From positions 1 to 37,529 of the forward strand of contig CAKPER010000009.1 in the NCBI GenBank assembly GCA_934149245.1: a stretch of 37,529 nucleotides of DNA, written 5' to 3'. Shown here in pieces: positions 25,192 through 32,019 of this stretch; position 1 is the stretch's first letter, and every line of letters begins with the position of its first letter. Origin of the DNA: an uncultured Bacilli bacterium. GTDB lineage: Bacteria > Bacillota_I > Bacilli_A > RF39 > UBA660. The notes beneath the pieces are model-generated. The model had not been told where the DNA came from and did no database searches. It saw nothing but the letters and a program-made list of their open reading frames with translations. Position numbers and translations under genes: made by a program.

Positions 25192-25881
25192 TTATATTTT
25201 TATTATATTTCCAAGCCTTTTAATTACCTTCTTTTCTATTCTAGAAATATATGACTGTGATATTCCCATTAACTTAGCAACTTCTTTCTGGGTCATTTCC
25301 TTCTTACCATTTAATCCATATCTATATTCTATAATATCTTTATCTCTTCCCTTTAATTTATTAACCTCACTATAAAGCATACTTTTATCTAATTTTTCTT
25401 CTAAATGTTTAGTTACTATATCTCCATCTGTTCCTAAAACATCCTCTAAATGTAACTCATTACCATCAGCATCAAAACTTAAACTATCTTCAAAACTTAT
25501 TTCTGTACGCTTCTTCTTTGTCTTTCTAAGATACATTAAAATCTCATTATCAATACATCTAGAAGCATAAGTAGCAAGCTTTATATTCTTATCTAATTTA
25601 TAAGTATTTACTCCCTTTATCAAACCAATTGTCCCAATAGAAACAAGATCCTCTAAATCTATTTTCGTATTTTCATACTTTTTTGCTAAAAAAACTACCA
25701 ATCTCAAATTATGTTCAATTAACTTATTCCTAGCTTCTATATCTCCATCTTGAGATTTCTTTACAAGTCTAATTTCTTCCTCTTTATCAAGTGGTGGTGG
25801 CAAAATATCTGTACTTCCTAAATAAAATAAATAATTCTTTCTTCTTAATACCTTTAAAATTAAATTTATTAATCTCTTCAT
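25192..25881 (-). CDS. sigE: sporulation sigma factor SigE
   Basis: 229 residues, about the length of pro-sigma-E (239 in B. subtilis). The short basic and hydrophobic N-terminus ends at LGSTDILPPPL, as in pro-sigma-E, so a cleavable pro-sequence of about 20-25 residues is likely. Region 2 is visible as RNLRLVV-type NLRLVVFLAKKYENTKIDLE (63-82), DLVSIGTIGLIKGVNTY and ATYASRCIDNEILMYLR, and region 4 as MTQKEVAKLMGISQSYISRI. SigE drives early mother-cell gene expression in endospore formers. The ATG directly follows the TAA of spoIIGA, with AAAGGAA as ribosome site. The pairing with spoIIGA confirms the identity. Confidence 0.96.
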   Translation of the reverse strand: MKRLINLILKVLRRKNYLFYLGSTDILPPPLDKEEEIRLVKKSQDGDIEARNKLIEHNLRLVVFLAKKYENTKIDLEDLVSIGTIGLIKGVNTYKLDKNIKLATYASRCIDNEILMYLRKTKKKRTEISFEDSLSFDADGNELHLEDVLGTDGDIVTKHLEEKLDKSMLYSEVNKLKGRDKDIIEYRYGLNGKKEMTQKEVAKLMGISQSYISRIEKKVIKRLGNIIKI

Positions 25882-26679
25882 TTATATATTCCTTTCTATT
25901 AATTTATCATGTAAAATACAATCTATTCCATCCATTTTTATTTTTTCATTAGAAATACCTACTAAAAAGTTCTTTTTATAACCTACTCCCTGAATAAATA
26001 TTTTATCTGGTACTAAACACTTTAAAAGCCCATGATTGTTAAGCGTATCATACGGCACTAAAAGATAATTGTTATCTAAGGTAACAGGCCCTAGTAACTC
26101 TTTATTAAGAAGTATTATTGGTCTTCTTTTATAAGGATCAGTTAATTTATTACCCGTATCTAAAAAAGCTGTTGCTTCTATTACCTTACCACTTTTTAAA
26201 TATATATCTATATTATAATAATTAGAATAATTATTCTTTAACTCCAACCCTTGCTTAATATAAGCAAATATAATTAAAGGACTTGTTATTATCATTACTA
26301 TAAAATTTATAGATAATCCCTCATAATAGAAAACCAATCCCGTATGTTTATAAGAAAACTGAACATTTAGAAAATATAAAAAACCTCCTAGGATAATAGA
26401 TGATGTATATAGATAAAACATATTTTTTAAGGTATATTTTATATCTTTATACCCAAAAGTTACAATAACCATAATAATAGAAATAACAACTTTAATAATA
26501 AATAAAAGCAAGCTACTTACTTTAATAAACATACAAAATATAGTTATTGCTCCTATCGCCGCCCCTGTTAAAATTTTTTTTAAATTAGTCTGTCTTCTTA
26601 AAATAACACCTACACTAAACAGCAATAATAAATCGAAACCAAAATTTAGCAATAACACCATATCTATATATATCTTCAT
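25882..26679 (-). CDS. spoIIGA: SpoIIGA, sigma-E processing aspartyl protease
   Basis: 265 residues from the ATG at 26679 (GGTGAT site). A TTG at 26715 opens the frame earlier but lies inside the parE terminator hairpin and before the -10. About five hydrophobic helices fill residues 5-145. The soluble C-terminal domain has the catalytic motif ATAFLDTGNKLTDP with Asp174, and PIILLNKELLGP, LLVPYDTLNNHG and LVGISNEKIKMDGID. In B. subtilis SpoIIGA cleaves pro-sigma-E at the sporulation septum after activation by SpoIIR. It is directly upstream of sigE, forming the classic spoIIG operon. Confidence 0.94.
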   Translation of the reverse strand: MKIYIDMVLLLNFGFDLLLLFSVGVILRRQTNLKKILTGAAIGAITIFCMFIKVSSLLLFIIKVVISIIMVIVTFGYKDIKYTLKNMFYLYTSSIILGGFLYFLNVQFSYKHTGLVFYYEGLSINFIVMIITSPLIIFAYIKQGLELKNNYSNYYNIDIYLKSGKVIEATAFLDTGNKLTDPYKRRPIILLNKELLGPVTLDNNYLLVPYDTLNNHGLLKCLVPDKIFIQGVGYKKNFLVGISNEKIKMDGIDCILHDKLIERNI

Positions 26680-26694
26680 TTTATCACCAAAACT

Positions 26695-26727
26695 ATTATA
26701 AAAAAAATATGACAAATATTATGTCAT
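26695..26727 (-). promoter_or_regulatory. putative spoIIG promoter (long spacing)
   Basis: On minus a TATAAT (26695-26700) has no hexamer at 17 bp. ATGACA (26722-26727) lies 21 bp upstream, echoing the unusually long spacing of the Spo0A-activated spoIIG promoter of B. subtilis (22 bp). TTTGTCA between them resembles part of a Spo0A box. Confidence 0.4.
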
Positions 26728-26732
26728 ATTTT
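26701..26732 (-). terminator. intrinsic terminator of parE, an 11-bp perfect inverted repeat
   Basis: On minus, AAAATATGACA (26722-26732), a 7-base spacer and TGTCATATTTT (26704-26714), then a T run. It begins 20 bp after the parE stop. It also overlaps the spoIIGA promoter region. Confidence 0.75.
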
Positions 26733-26751
26733 AGATATAAGTTATAATTTT

Positions 26752-28728
26752 TTATATTTTATAATCATCCTCTAAAGAGAAAACAACATTTTCATTAATC
26801 CAATTTTTTCTAGGTTCTACAGAATCTCCCATTAGAACAGATACTCTTTTCTCAGCAAGTGCTACATCTTCTATATCAACTTTTACAAGGCTTCGCCTAT
26901 CTGGATCCATCGTTGTTTCCCATAACTGATGAGCATTCATCTCACCTAATCCTTTATATCTTTGAATTTTATAGTTATTTTTTCCTTTAGTTAATTCTTT
27001 TAACTCTTCATTTGTCCAAAGATAATGTTCTTTATTAGCTAATGTAACTTTATATAAAGGTGGCATTGCTATATAAAGGTGGCCTTCTTCTATTAAAGGT
27101 TTCATATAACGATAAAAGAAAGTTAAAAGTAAACATTGAATATGAGCTCCATCATCATCAGCATCGGTCATAATTATAACTTTATCATAATTTATATCTT
27201 TTACATTAAAATTACTTCCATATCCTGCTCCTACAGTATGAATTAAAGTATTTATTTCCTCATTTTTAAATATATCTTCTATTTTAGCTTTTTCCGTATT
27301 AATTACTTTTCCTCTAAGTGGCAAAATAGCCTGTGTCTTTCTATTACGACCTTGCTTTGCAGAACCACCTGCTGAATCTCCCTCTACTATAAATAATTCT
27401 TTAACTTTTTTATCTTTCGTTTGAGCTGGTGTCAATTTACCACTTAAAATTTTTTCTAATTTTTTACTATCTTTCCCTTTTCTAGTTTCTTCTCTTGCTT
27501 TTCTAGCCGCTTCTCTTGCAGCTTTTCCCTTTAAAGCTTTATTCACAATCATAGTTGCTACGCTTTTATTTTCTTCTAAAAAGAATTTTAATTGTTCTGT
27601 TGTTATAGCTTCAACAATACTTCTAGCTATAGGTGTACCAAGTTTTGACTTTGTCTGTCCCTCAAATTGAAGAATATCTTCAGGAATTTGCACACTAATA
27701 ATAGCCGTTAATCCTTCTCTTACATCAGTTCCCTCAAATGACTTCTCACGAGCTTTAATAAAACCATTTTCTTTGGCATAATCATTTAATACTTTAGTTA
27801 TCGCTGTCTTAAATCCTACCTCATGTGTTCCACCATCAGTTGTTTTTACATTATTAACAAATGAGACAATATTATCAGAATAACTATCTGTATATTGTAA
27901 AGCTACTGAAACATTAACATTATCCTTACTAGAATCAAAGCAAAGAACTTTATGTAAAGTATTTTTTCCCTCATTCAAATACTTACAAAACGATTCCAAA
28001 CCATTCTTATATAAATACTTTTCTTCTTTATTCTCAATCTCATCTATTATCTCTATAGTAAGTCCATTAATTAAAAAAGCACATTCTTGCATTCTCTCAC
28101 AAATAGTTGAAAAATTAAAGGTCGTTGTAGAAAAGATTTCCTTATCAGGCATAAATCTTACAGTTGTTCCTGTTTTATTAGTTGCCCCTAGCTTTTTTAA
28201 TTTCTGATCGATATGTCCTCCATCTTTAAAGCTAATGAAGTATTCATATTCATTGTATCTAGTTGTTACTTCAAGCCAAGAAGATAGAGCATTTACAACT
28301 GAAGCTCCTACTCCATGTAATCCACCACTTACTTTATATCCGCCTTCAGAAAACTTTCCTCCAGCATGAAGAACTGTATATATTACCTCAGGGGTACTTT
28401 TTCCTGATGAATGCATTCCTGTTGGAATTCCACGTCCACTATCAGTAACACTAATTGAACCATCTTTATGTAAAACTATTTTTAAATGATCTCCATAACC
28501 ATTTAAAGCTTCATCTACTCCATTATCAACAATTTCCCACACTAAGTGATGTAATCCTCTTTTATCAGTTGAGCCTATATACATACCTGGTCTTTTTCTA
28601 ACTGCTTCTAAGCCCTCTAATATTTTTATAGAATTTTCATCATAATTACTTGTCTTTTTCACCATGTTATCAACTACTTTCCTTGTTATTACGTCTTTCA
28701 TTATATCATTGTTTTTTTTAAAAATCAA
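26752..28728 (-). CDS. parE: DNA topoisomerase IV subunit B (ParE; GyrB paralog)
   Basis: 658 residues from a TTG at 28728, six bases after AAGGGG; an internal ATG at residue 22 has no ribosome site. ATPase motifs: VDNGVDEAL (Glu65, Asn69), SGRGIP, GGLHGVGASVVNAL. Toprim motifs: VEGDSAGGSAKQGR (Glu449) and TDADDDGAHIQ (522-526). QRYKGLGEMNAHQLWETTM precedes the C-terminus. ParE rather than GyrB is favoured by LRGKVINTEKAKIEDIFKNE, IHTVGAG and the ending VLMGDSVEPRKNWINENV, close to staphylococcal ParE. It unlinks daughter chromosomes together with ParC. parC is not next to it, unlike in most Bacilli. Confidence 0.88.
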   Translation of the reverse strand: MIFKKNNDIMKDVITRKVVDNMVKKTSNYDENSIKILEGLEAVRKRPGMYIGSTDKRGLHHLVWEIVDNGVDEALNGYGDHLKIVLHKDGSISVTDSGRGIPTGMHSSGKSTPEVIYTVLHAGGKFSEGGYKVSGGLHGVGASVVNALSSWLEVTTRYNEYEYFISFKDGGHIDQKLKKLGATNKTGTTVRFMPDKEIFSTTTFNFSTICERMQECAFLINGLTIEIIDEIENKEEKYLYKNGLESFCKYLNEGKNTLHKVLCFDSSKDNVNVSVALQYTDSYSDNIVSFVNNVKTTDGGTHEVGFKTAITKVLNDYAKENGFIKAREKSFEGTDVREGLTAIISVQIPEDILQFEGQTKSKLGTPIARSIVEAITTEQLKFFLEENKSVATMIVNKALKGKAAREAARKAREETRKGKDSKKLEKILSGKLTPAQTKDKKVKELFIVEGDSAGGSAKQGRNRKTQAILPLRGKVINTEKAKIEDIFKNEEINTLIHTVGAGYGSNFNVKDINYDKVIIMTDADDDGAHIQCLLLTFFYRYMKPLIEEGHLYIAMPPLYKVTLANKEHYLWTNEELKELTKGKNNYKIQRYKGLGEMNAHQLWETTMDPDRRSLVKVDIEDVALAEKRVSVLMGDSVEPRKNWINENVVFSLEDDYKI

Positions 28729-28735
28729 TAACTAC

Positions 28736-28763
28736 CCCTTATAAACTCCTTATTTTATAAGGG
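28736..28763 (-). promoter_or_regulatory. 10-bp perfect hairpin covering the parE ribosome site
   Basis: On minus, CCCTTATAAA (28754-28763), an 8-base loop and TTTATAAGGG (28736-28745). The AAGGGG that should serve the parE TTG start lies at 28735-28740, in the 3' arm, so folding would hide it. The loop carries a second AAGGAG. Confidence 0.5.
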
Positions 28764-28787
28764 ATTAGAGTGCTTTTATTGTTTAGA

Positions 28788-28814
28788 AAAAGTGAGATAA
28801 CCTAAGTTACCTCA
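28788..28814 (-). terminator. intrinsic terminator after the YjcZ-like pair
   Basis: A 9-bp stem with one G.T pair (28806-28814 with 28793-28801), a 4-base loop, then five T on minus. It begins 7 bp after the stop of the 42-residue gene. Confidence 0.82.
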
Positions 28815-28820
28815 TTAAGA

Positions 28821-28949
28821 TTAAAAGAAACATGATCCCAAAATAATTGCAAGTAATATATATAATACGACAATAATTAGAAAACCATTTCCTGTATGGC
28901 AATTACTTGGAGTTTGATTGCATGATGAACTGCAAGAACCTGTTGTCAT
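28821..28949 (-). CDS. YjcZ/SscA-type small sporulation protein, 42 aa
   Basis: ATG at 28947-28949 behind a perfect AGGAGGTG at a 6-base spacer; the gene is 43 codons including stop. The N-terminal half is Cys/Ser/Thr-rich (MTTGSCSSSCNQTPSNCHTG). The C-terminal half is one hydrophobic stretch, FLIIVVLYILLAIILGSCFF, matching the YjcZ family core (FALIVVLFILLIIVG-type). Family members such as SscA are small coat-associated proteins made late in B. subtilis sporulation. Five cysteines are unusually many for so short a protein and could cross-link. It is transcribed with the 26-residue homologue just upstream. Confidence 0.8.
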   Translation of the reverse strand: MTTGSCSSSCNQTPSNCHTGNGFLIIVVLYILLAIILGSCFF

Positions 28950-28969
28950 ATTTGTCACCTCCTAATAAA

Positions 28970-29050
28970 TTATATCCATGCACCTAGTATAATTATAAGT
29001 AAAATAAATAATACTAGTACAATAGCTGCAGAAGATCCATAATTAGCCAA
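28970..29050 (-). CDS. YjcZ/SscA-type small sporulation protein, 26 aa
   Basis: A TTG at 29048-29050 follows AGGAGGGG at an 8-base spacer; 27 codons including stop. The product is MANYGSSAAIVLVLFILLII followed by ILGAWI: a Tyr-Gly-Ser start and one hydrophobic helix ending at glycine, the standard form of the YjcZ family. It is shorter and lacks the cysteines of its neighbour 20 bp downstream. A SigK-like promoter and an inverted repeat precede it, and an intrinsic terminator follows the pair. Confidence 0.82.
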   Translation of the reverse strand: MANYGSSAAIVLVLFILLIIILGAWI

Positions 29051-29075
29051 TTACATCCCCTCCTTTTTTATCTAT

Positions 29076-29110
29076 TCACATTATTTTATGGATAATTTTG
29101 AATAATGTGA
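29076..29110 (-). promoter_or_regulatory. SigK-like promoter inside a 10-bp perfect inverted repeat
   Basis: On minus, CATAAAATA (29082-29090) fits the SigK -10 CATAnnnTA, and CACA (29106-29109) fits its -35 mACm at 15 bp. TCACATTATT at both ends (29101-29110 and, inverted, 29076-29085; 15-base spacer) frames the promoter. It would serve the two YjcZ-like genes. Confidence 0.5.
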
Positions 29111-29124
29111 GTATTTTCCCCCAA

Positions 29125-29153
29125 AGAAAAAAGAAGTTACAAAATTGACTTCT
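29125..29153 (-). terminator. intrinsic terminator ending the type IV secretion-like operon
   Basis: A 6-bp stem (AGAAGT at 29148-29153 with 29132-29137), a 10-base loop and six T on minus, directly after the TAG at 29154-29156. It marks the lower end of the operon. Confidence 0.65.
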
Positions 29154-29912
29154 CTATACTTTTGGAATAACTTTTTTATATTCACCACGACTATACCTAT
29201 ATAAAGAATATTCTTTAGCTTCAAACTTTGTCTCACTAAGTAATATATCATTGTATGAACTACTAGATGTACTTAAAATCCAACCTAAATTATAACTATT
29301 TATCTTTTCTTCATTTACTTGCTTGTTAATAGTTACATATTTATTATCAATTTTAGCAAAAATTATATAAAATACTTCATCACTATATAATTGATTAGAT
29401 AATATATATATATAATCTTTTGTATCATTATTATTTAAATTAGTTTCATACTTTTCCTGAACACTATAATCTCCAGAATATGATACCTTAATCTTTCTTA
29501 AATATCTATCTATAATGTTATAATCATTATCATCAAATTCTTGTTTTTTATATTTTTTTATTGCCATATTACTTTTTTTACTAAAGGCTATATATGGTGA
29601 TTTTATTTTAATACTTTCATAATCATCATTAAAGAAATAATATTTATTATTTGTCTCCGTAATTTTATATTCTCCAACATAAGAATTTTTTCTATATACT
29701 TTAAATTTCTCCATAGCAATATCATCAATTGAATATAAATTAGTCCATTCTCCTCTATTATATTTTAAAACTAAATCACTATCAACAACAACATTTGTAT
29801 TTATTGTTGTTTTATTTTTATTATCTTTTAATGATAAAGCAACTGCTACAAACACAATAATAGCAAACAATATTAATATATATATTAATGTTTTAATATT
29901 AGTTTTATTCAA
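29154..29912 (-). CDS. membrane-anchored protein of unknown function, last gene of the T4SS-like operon
   Basis: 252 residues; TTG at 29912 with AGAGGTGA at a 7-base spacer. One N-terminal hydrophobic helix (about 9-28) followed by some 220 charged, Tyr- and Lys-rich residues predicted outside the membrane. WTNLYSIDDIAMEKFKVYRK and the C-terminal SLYRYSRGEYKKVIPKV may be beta-strands. No family recognised. Topology (short inside, one helix, large outside domain) is like VirB8-type T4SS proteins, but the sequence does not allow that call. It is 14 bp after the SpoIID-M15 gene. Confidence 0.75.
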   Translation of the reverse strand: MNKTNIKTLIYILILFAIIVFVAVALSLKDNKNKTTINTNVVVDSDLVLKYNRGEWTNLYSIDDIAMEKFKVYRKNSYVGEYKITETNNKYYFFNDDYESIKIKSPYIAFSKKSNMAIKKYKKQEFDDNDYNIIDRYLRKIKVSYSGDYSVQEKYETNLNNNDTKDYIYILSNQLYSDEVFYIIFAKIDNKYVTINKQVNEEKINSYNLGWILSTSSSSYNDILLSETKFEAKEYSLYRYSRGEYKKVIPKV

Positions 29913-29926
29913 AAGTCATCACCTCT

Positions 29927-31987
29927 TTACCAAGGGCAAGTTGTCTTTCCCTTACATTCTATAGCGGATTTTCTAGAATAATCACGAATATAACTAAAAT
30001 GCATTGCATCCTTTGAACTTCTCCAATCACTACCATTAATTAAAGTATATTTATGAGCAATTTTAACTGCACTAGAACCTTTATAAACAACTTCATACTT
30101 TGCTCTTGTTTCAGGTAATGCTTGCCACTGAGATTTACTATAAGAATGATCAGAATATCGATTTCCAACAGCATCAGCATTAATATCACAAGCAGCACCA
30201 TAAGCATGAGCAGACAATGTAGAACCAGTTCTTTTATAAACATAGCAACCATCCATTGATTTAATAACAAAATCCTGTGCATTATTATATAAATCATTAA
30301 AGAAAGCCTGCCACAATGAAGCTAATCCTTTATTTACTGTTATTGTTACTTCTCTTTTTTCTGTATCTGTTGCTGGATTATGACCGTTACCACTTTTCCA
30401 AGTTCTTATTGGAACTTTTACTTCTGTTGTAAATTTAGACATTTGATCTTTGCTGATTTCTGGATGTTCTTCACTAGTACTTTTACCTATCAATAAACTC
30501 CAAGCTTCACTTTGAGATAAATTTGTTAATTTTTCAACATCAGCACTATCAATATTAGAATCAACATTACTATCAGAACTAGAACAGCTAGCATCAACTT
30601 TAGCAGCATTTTGACTACCATAATCACTCATTAATATTTCATAATAATCCTTTCCTTCTTTAGCTAATCTGTTCCATTTTTGTTGATTACTATCATTAAA
30701 ATCAGTCACAACAATTTTTCCATTTTTATCTAATAAAACTTCACCTTCTGTTTCTTTAACAGCCTGTCTAACTTTACTATTTGCACTTAACGAAGCACGA
30801 CTCCAGTTTTTATTTTTATCTTCACCAGAATGAATAGTTCGCTGTGATACTGGAGCTTTAGAATCCCCTTTTTTATGATTACATTTTTCATAAGAATCTC
30901 CACCACAAGTATTAGACCAACAACCCTTATCAGGATTACAAAATGCTTGATCATTAGTACAACTTCTTAACGATAAAATCCATTGTCCATTTTTTTGTTC
31001 TAACTTTATTCCAGCTGCTTCCCCCATTTGCTTAGGTCTCGTCAAAGAATAACTTCTAGCTGCTACAGCTTGTGCTTTTAAAGCTTCATAATCACCATCA
31101 CCATTTTCTTGAGAAACAACACCTGTTATATATGTTTCAAAGTCTATTAACTCTTCACCTTCAACTGGAGTATTCCCCTCACAATTAAGTAACTGAACTT
31201 TTACGTTGCTTACTTCTTTATTATTAACTCTATAAGAACATACTCCATTCCCAGCATTAGATGAATTACTATCATCATCATCAAATAATCCTGATCCTAA
31301 AGATGATGCAGCAATAAGTAAAATAAGCAATATCAAACCTATTAAAAGGAATGGAATACATCCAGCAAACAATGAGCCAACAATTGCTACAACTTTTCTA
31401 ATAATTGCAACTTTAACTTTTTGCTTTGCATATTCAACAGGATGAGCTACATTTTGTAAAGCCTCACCTGCTCCCTCAGCATAGCTTTTAGCAACACCAA
31501 GTCCAGCTCCTGCTACTTTAGCTTTATCCATCCCTCTTTGTAAAGCGTTTTTTTTCTGAGGTTCCGTAGATTTTCCACTCGAACTGGATCCTTTAGGTTG
31601 TACCCCAGGCCGTTTTTTACCAGAGTTATTTTTATATGGATTATTTGCATTCTGTTTAGCCTGATTATACCTTTGTTTAGCATTATTAATATTATCTCTT
31701 GCAGATGGTCTTCCTTTAGGAGAGAATGGATTTTTACCTTTTCCACTATTACTGCTAGCATTATTATTACCATTATTTCTCGGAAGAGCACTTTCCATAA
31801 ATCTATTATTTCCGCCTCTTCTAGAAGAACCACCACTAAATATTCCTCCTAAGCCACTAGCTAAATCTTTAGCATCACTGGCTCTTGAAGTATTTTGATT
31901 ATCTACATTTTGAGAATTAGTTGGTGCATTATTAACTACATTATTATTCTGATTTTGATTTGAATTAACATTATTATTCTGAGCCAT
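29927..31987 (-). CDS. T4SS-associated wall hydrolase: membrane anchor + SpoIID/LytB domain + M15 peptidase
   Basis: 686 residues; ATG at 31987 after AGGAGGTG. Residues 1-190 are Asn/Gln/Ser/Gly-rich and probably disordered in the cytoplasm. One helix follows (about 196-229). The outside part begins with a SpoIID/LytB-type domain: FETYITGVVSQEN (Glu294 at the catalytic Glu of SpoIID), YEALKAQAVAARSYSL, a Cys-rich insert (about 345-370) and VRQAVKETEGEVLLDKNGKI. The C-terminal domain is an M15 D,D/L,D-peptidase: SAHAYGAACDINA (His594, Asp601) and DAMHFSYI (Asp660, His663), the zinc ligands. SpoIID is a lytic transglycosylase, M15 enzymes cut peptide stems, so one protein could open both bonds for a secretion channel. 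Placement after virB4 supports that role. Confidence 0.87.
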   Translation of the reverse strand: MAQNNNVNSNQNQNNNVVNNAPTNSQNVDNQNTSRASDAKDLASGLGGIFSGGSSRRGGNNRFMESALPRNNGNNNASSNSGKGKNPFSPKGRPSARDNINNAKQRYNQAKQNANNPYKNNSGKKRPGVQPKGSSSSGKSTEPQKKNALQRGMDKAKVAGAGLGVAKSYAEGAGEALQNVAHPVEYAKQKVKVAIIRKVVAIVGSLFAGCIPFLLIGLILLILLIAASSLGSGLFDDDDSNSSNAGNGVCSYRVNNKEVSNVKVQLLNCEGNTPVEGEELIDFETYITGVVSQENGDGDYEALKAQAVAARSYSLTRPKQMGEAAGIKLEQKNGQWILSLRSCTNDQAFCNPDKGCWSNTCGGDSYEKCNHKKGDSKAPVSQRTIHSGEDKNKNWSRASLSANSKVRQAVKETEGEVLLDKNGKIVVTDFNDSNQQKWNRLAKEGKDYYEILMSDYGSQNAAKVDASCSSSDSNVDSNIDSADVEKLTNLSQSEAWSLLIGKSTSEEHPEISKDQMSKFTTEVKVPIRTWKSGNGHNPATDTEKREVTITVNKGLASLWQAFFNDLYNNAQDFVIKSMDGCYVYKRTGSTLSAHAYGAACDINADAVGNRYSDHSYSKSQWQALPETRAKYEVVYKGSSAVKIAHKYTLINGSDWRSSKDAMHFSYIRDYSRKSAIECKGKTTCPW

Positions 31988-32019
31988 AATACACCTCCTA
32001 CTGACATAAAACTAAATGA

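Noticed and set aside
26680..26715. TTG start at 26715 for SpoIIGA
   Set aside because: It lies in the parE terminator and upstream of the likely -10, while the ATG at 26679 has a ribosome site and a normal SpoIIGA N-terminus.
26752..28728. Calling this gene gyrB
   Set aside because: Toprim-adjacent and C-terminal segments follow the ParE pattern of Gram-positive bacteria more closely, though GyrB cannot be fully excluded by eye.
31513..31836. Second minus-strand frame inside the SpoIID-M15 gene
   Set aside because: It is a shifted reading of the Asn/Ser-rich N-terminal part, with no start signal. Frames at 30040-30297 and 36857-37087 are similar shadows.
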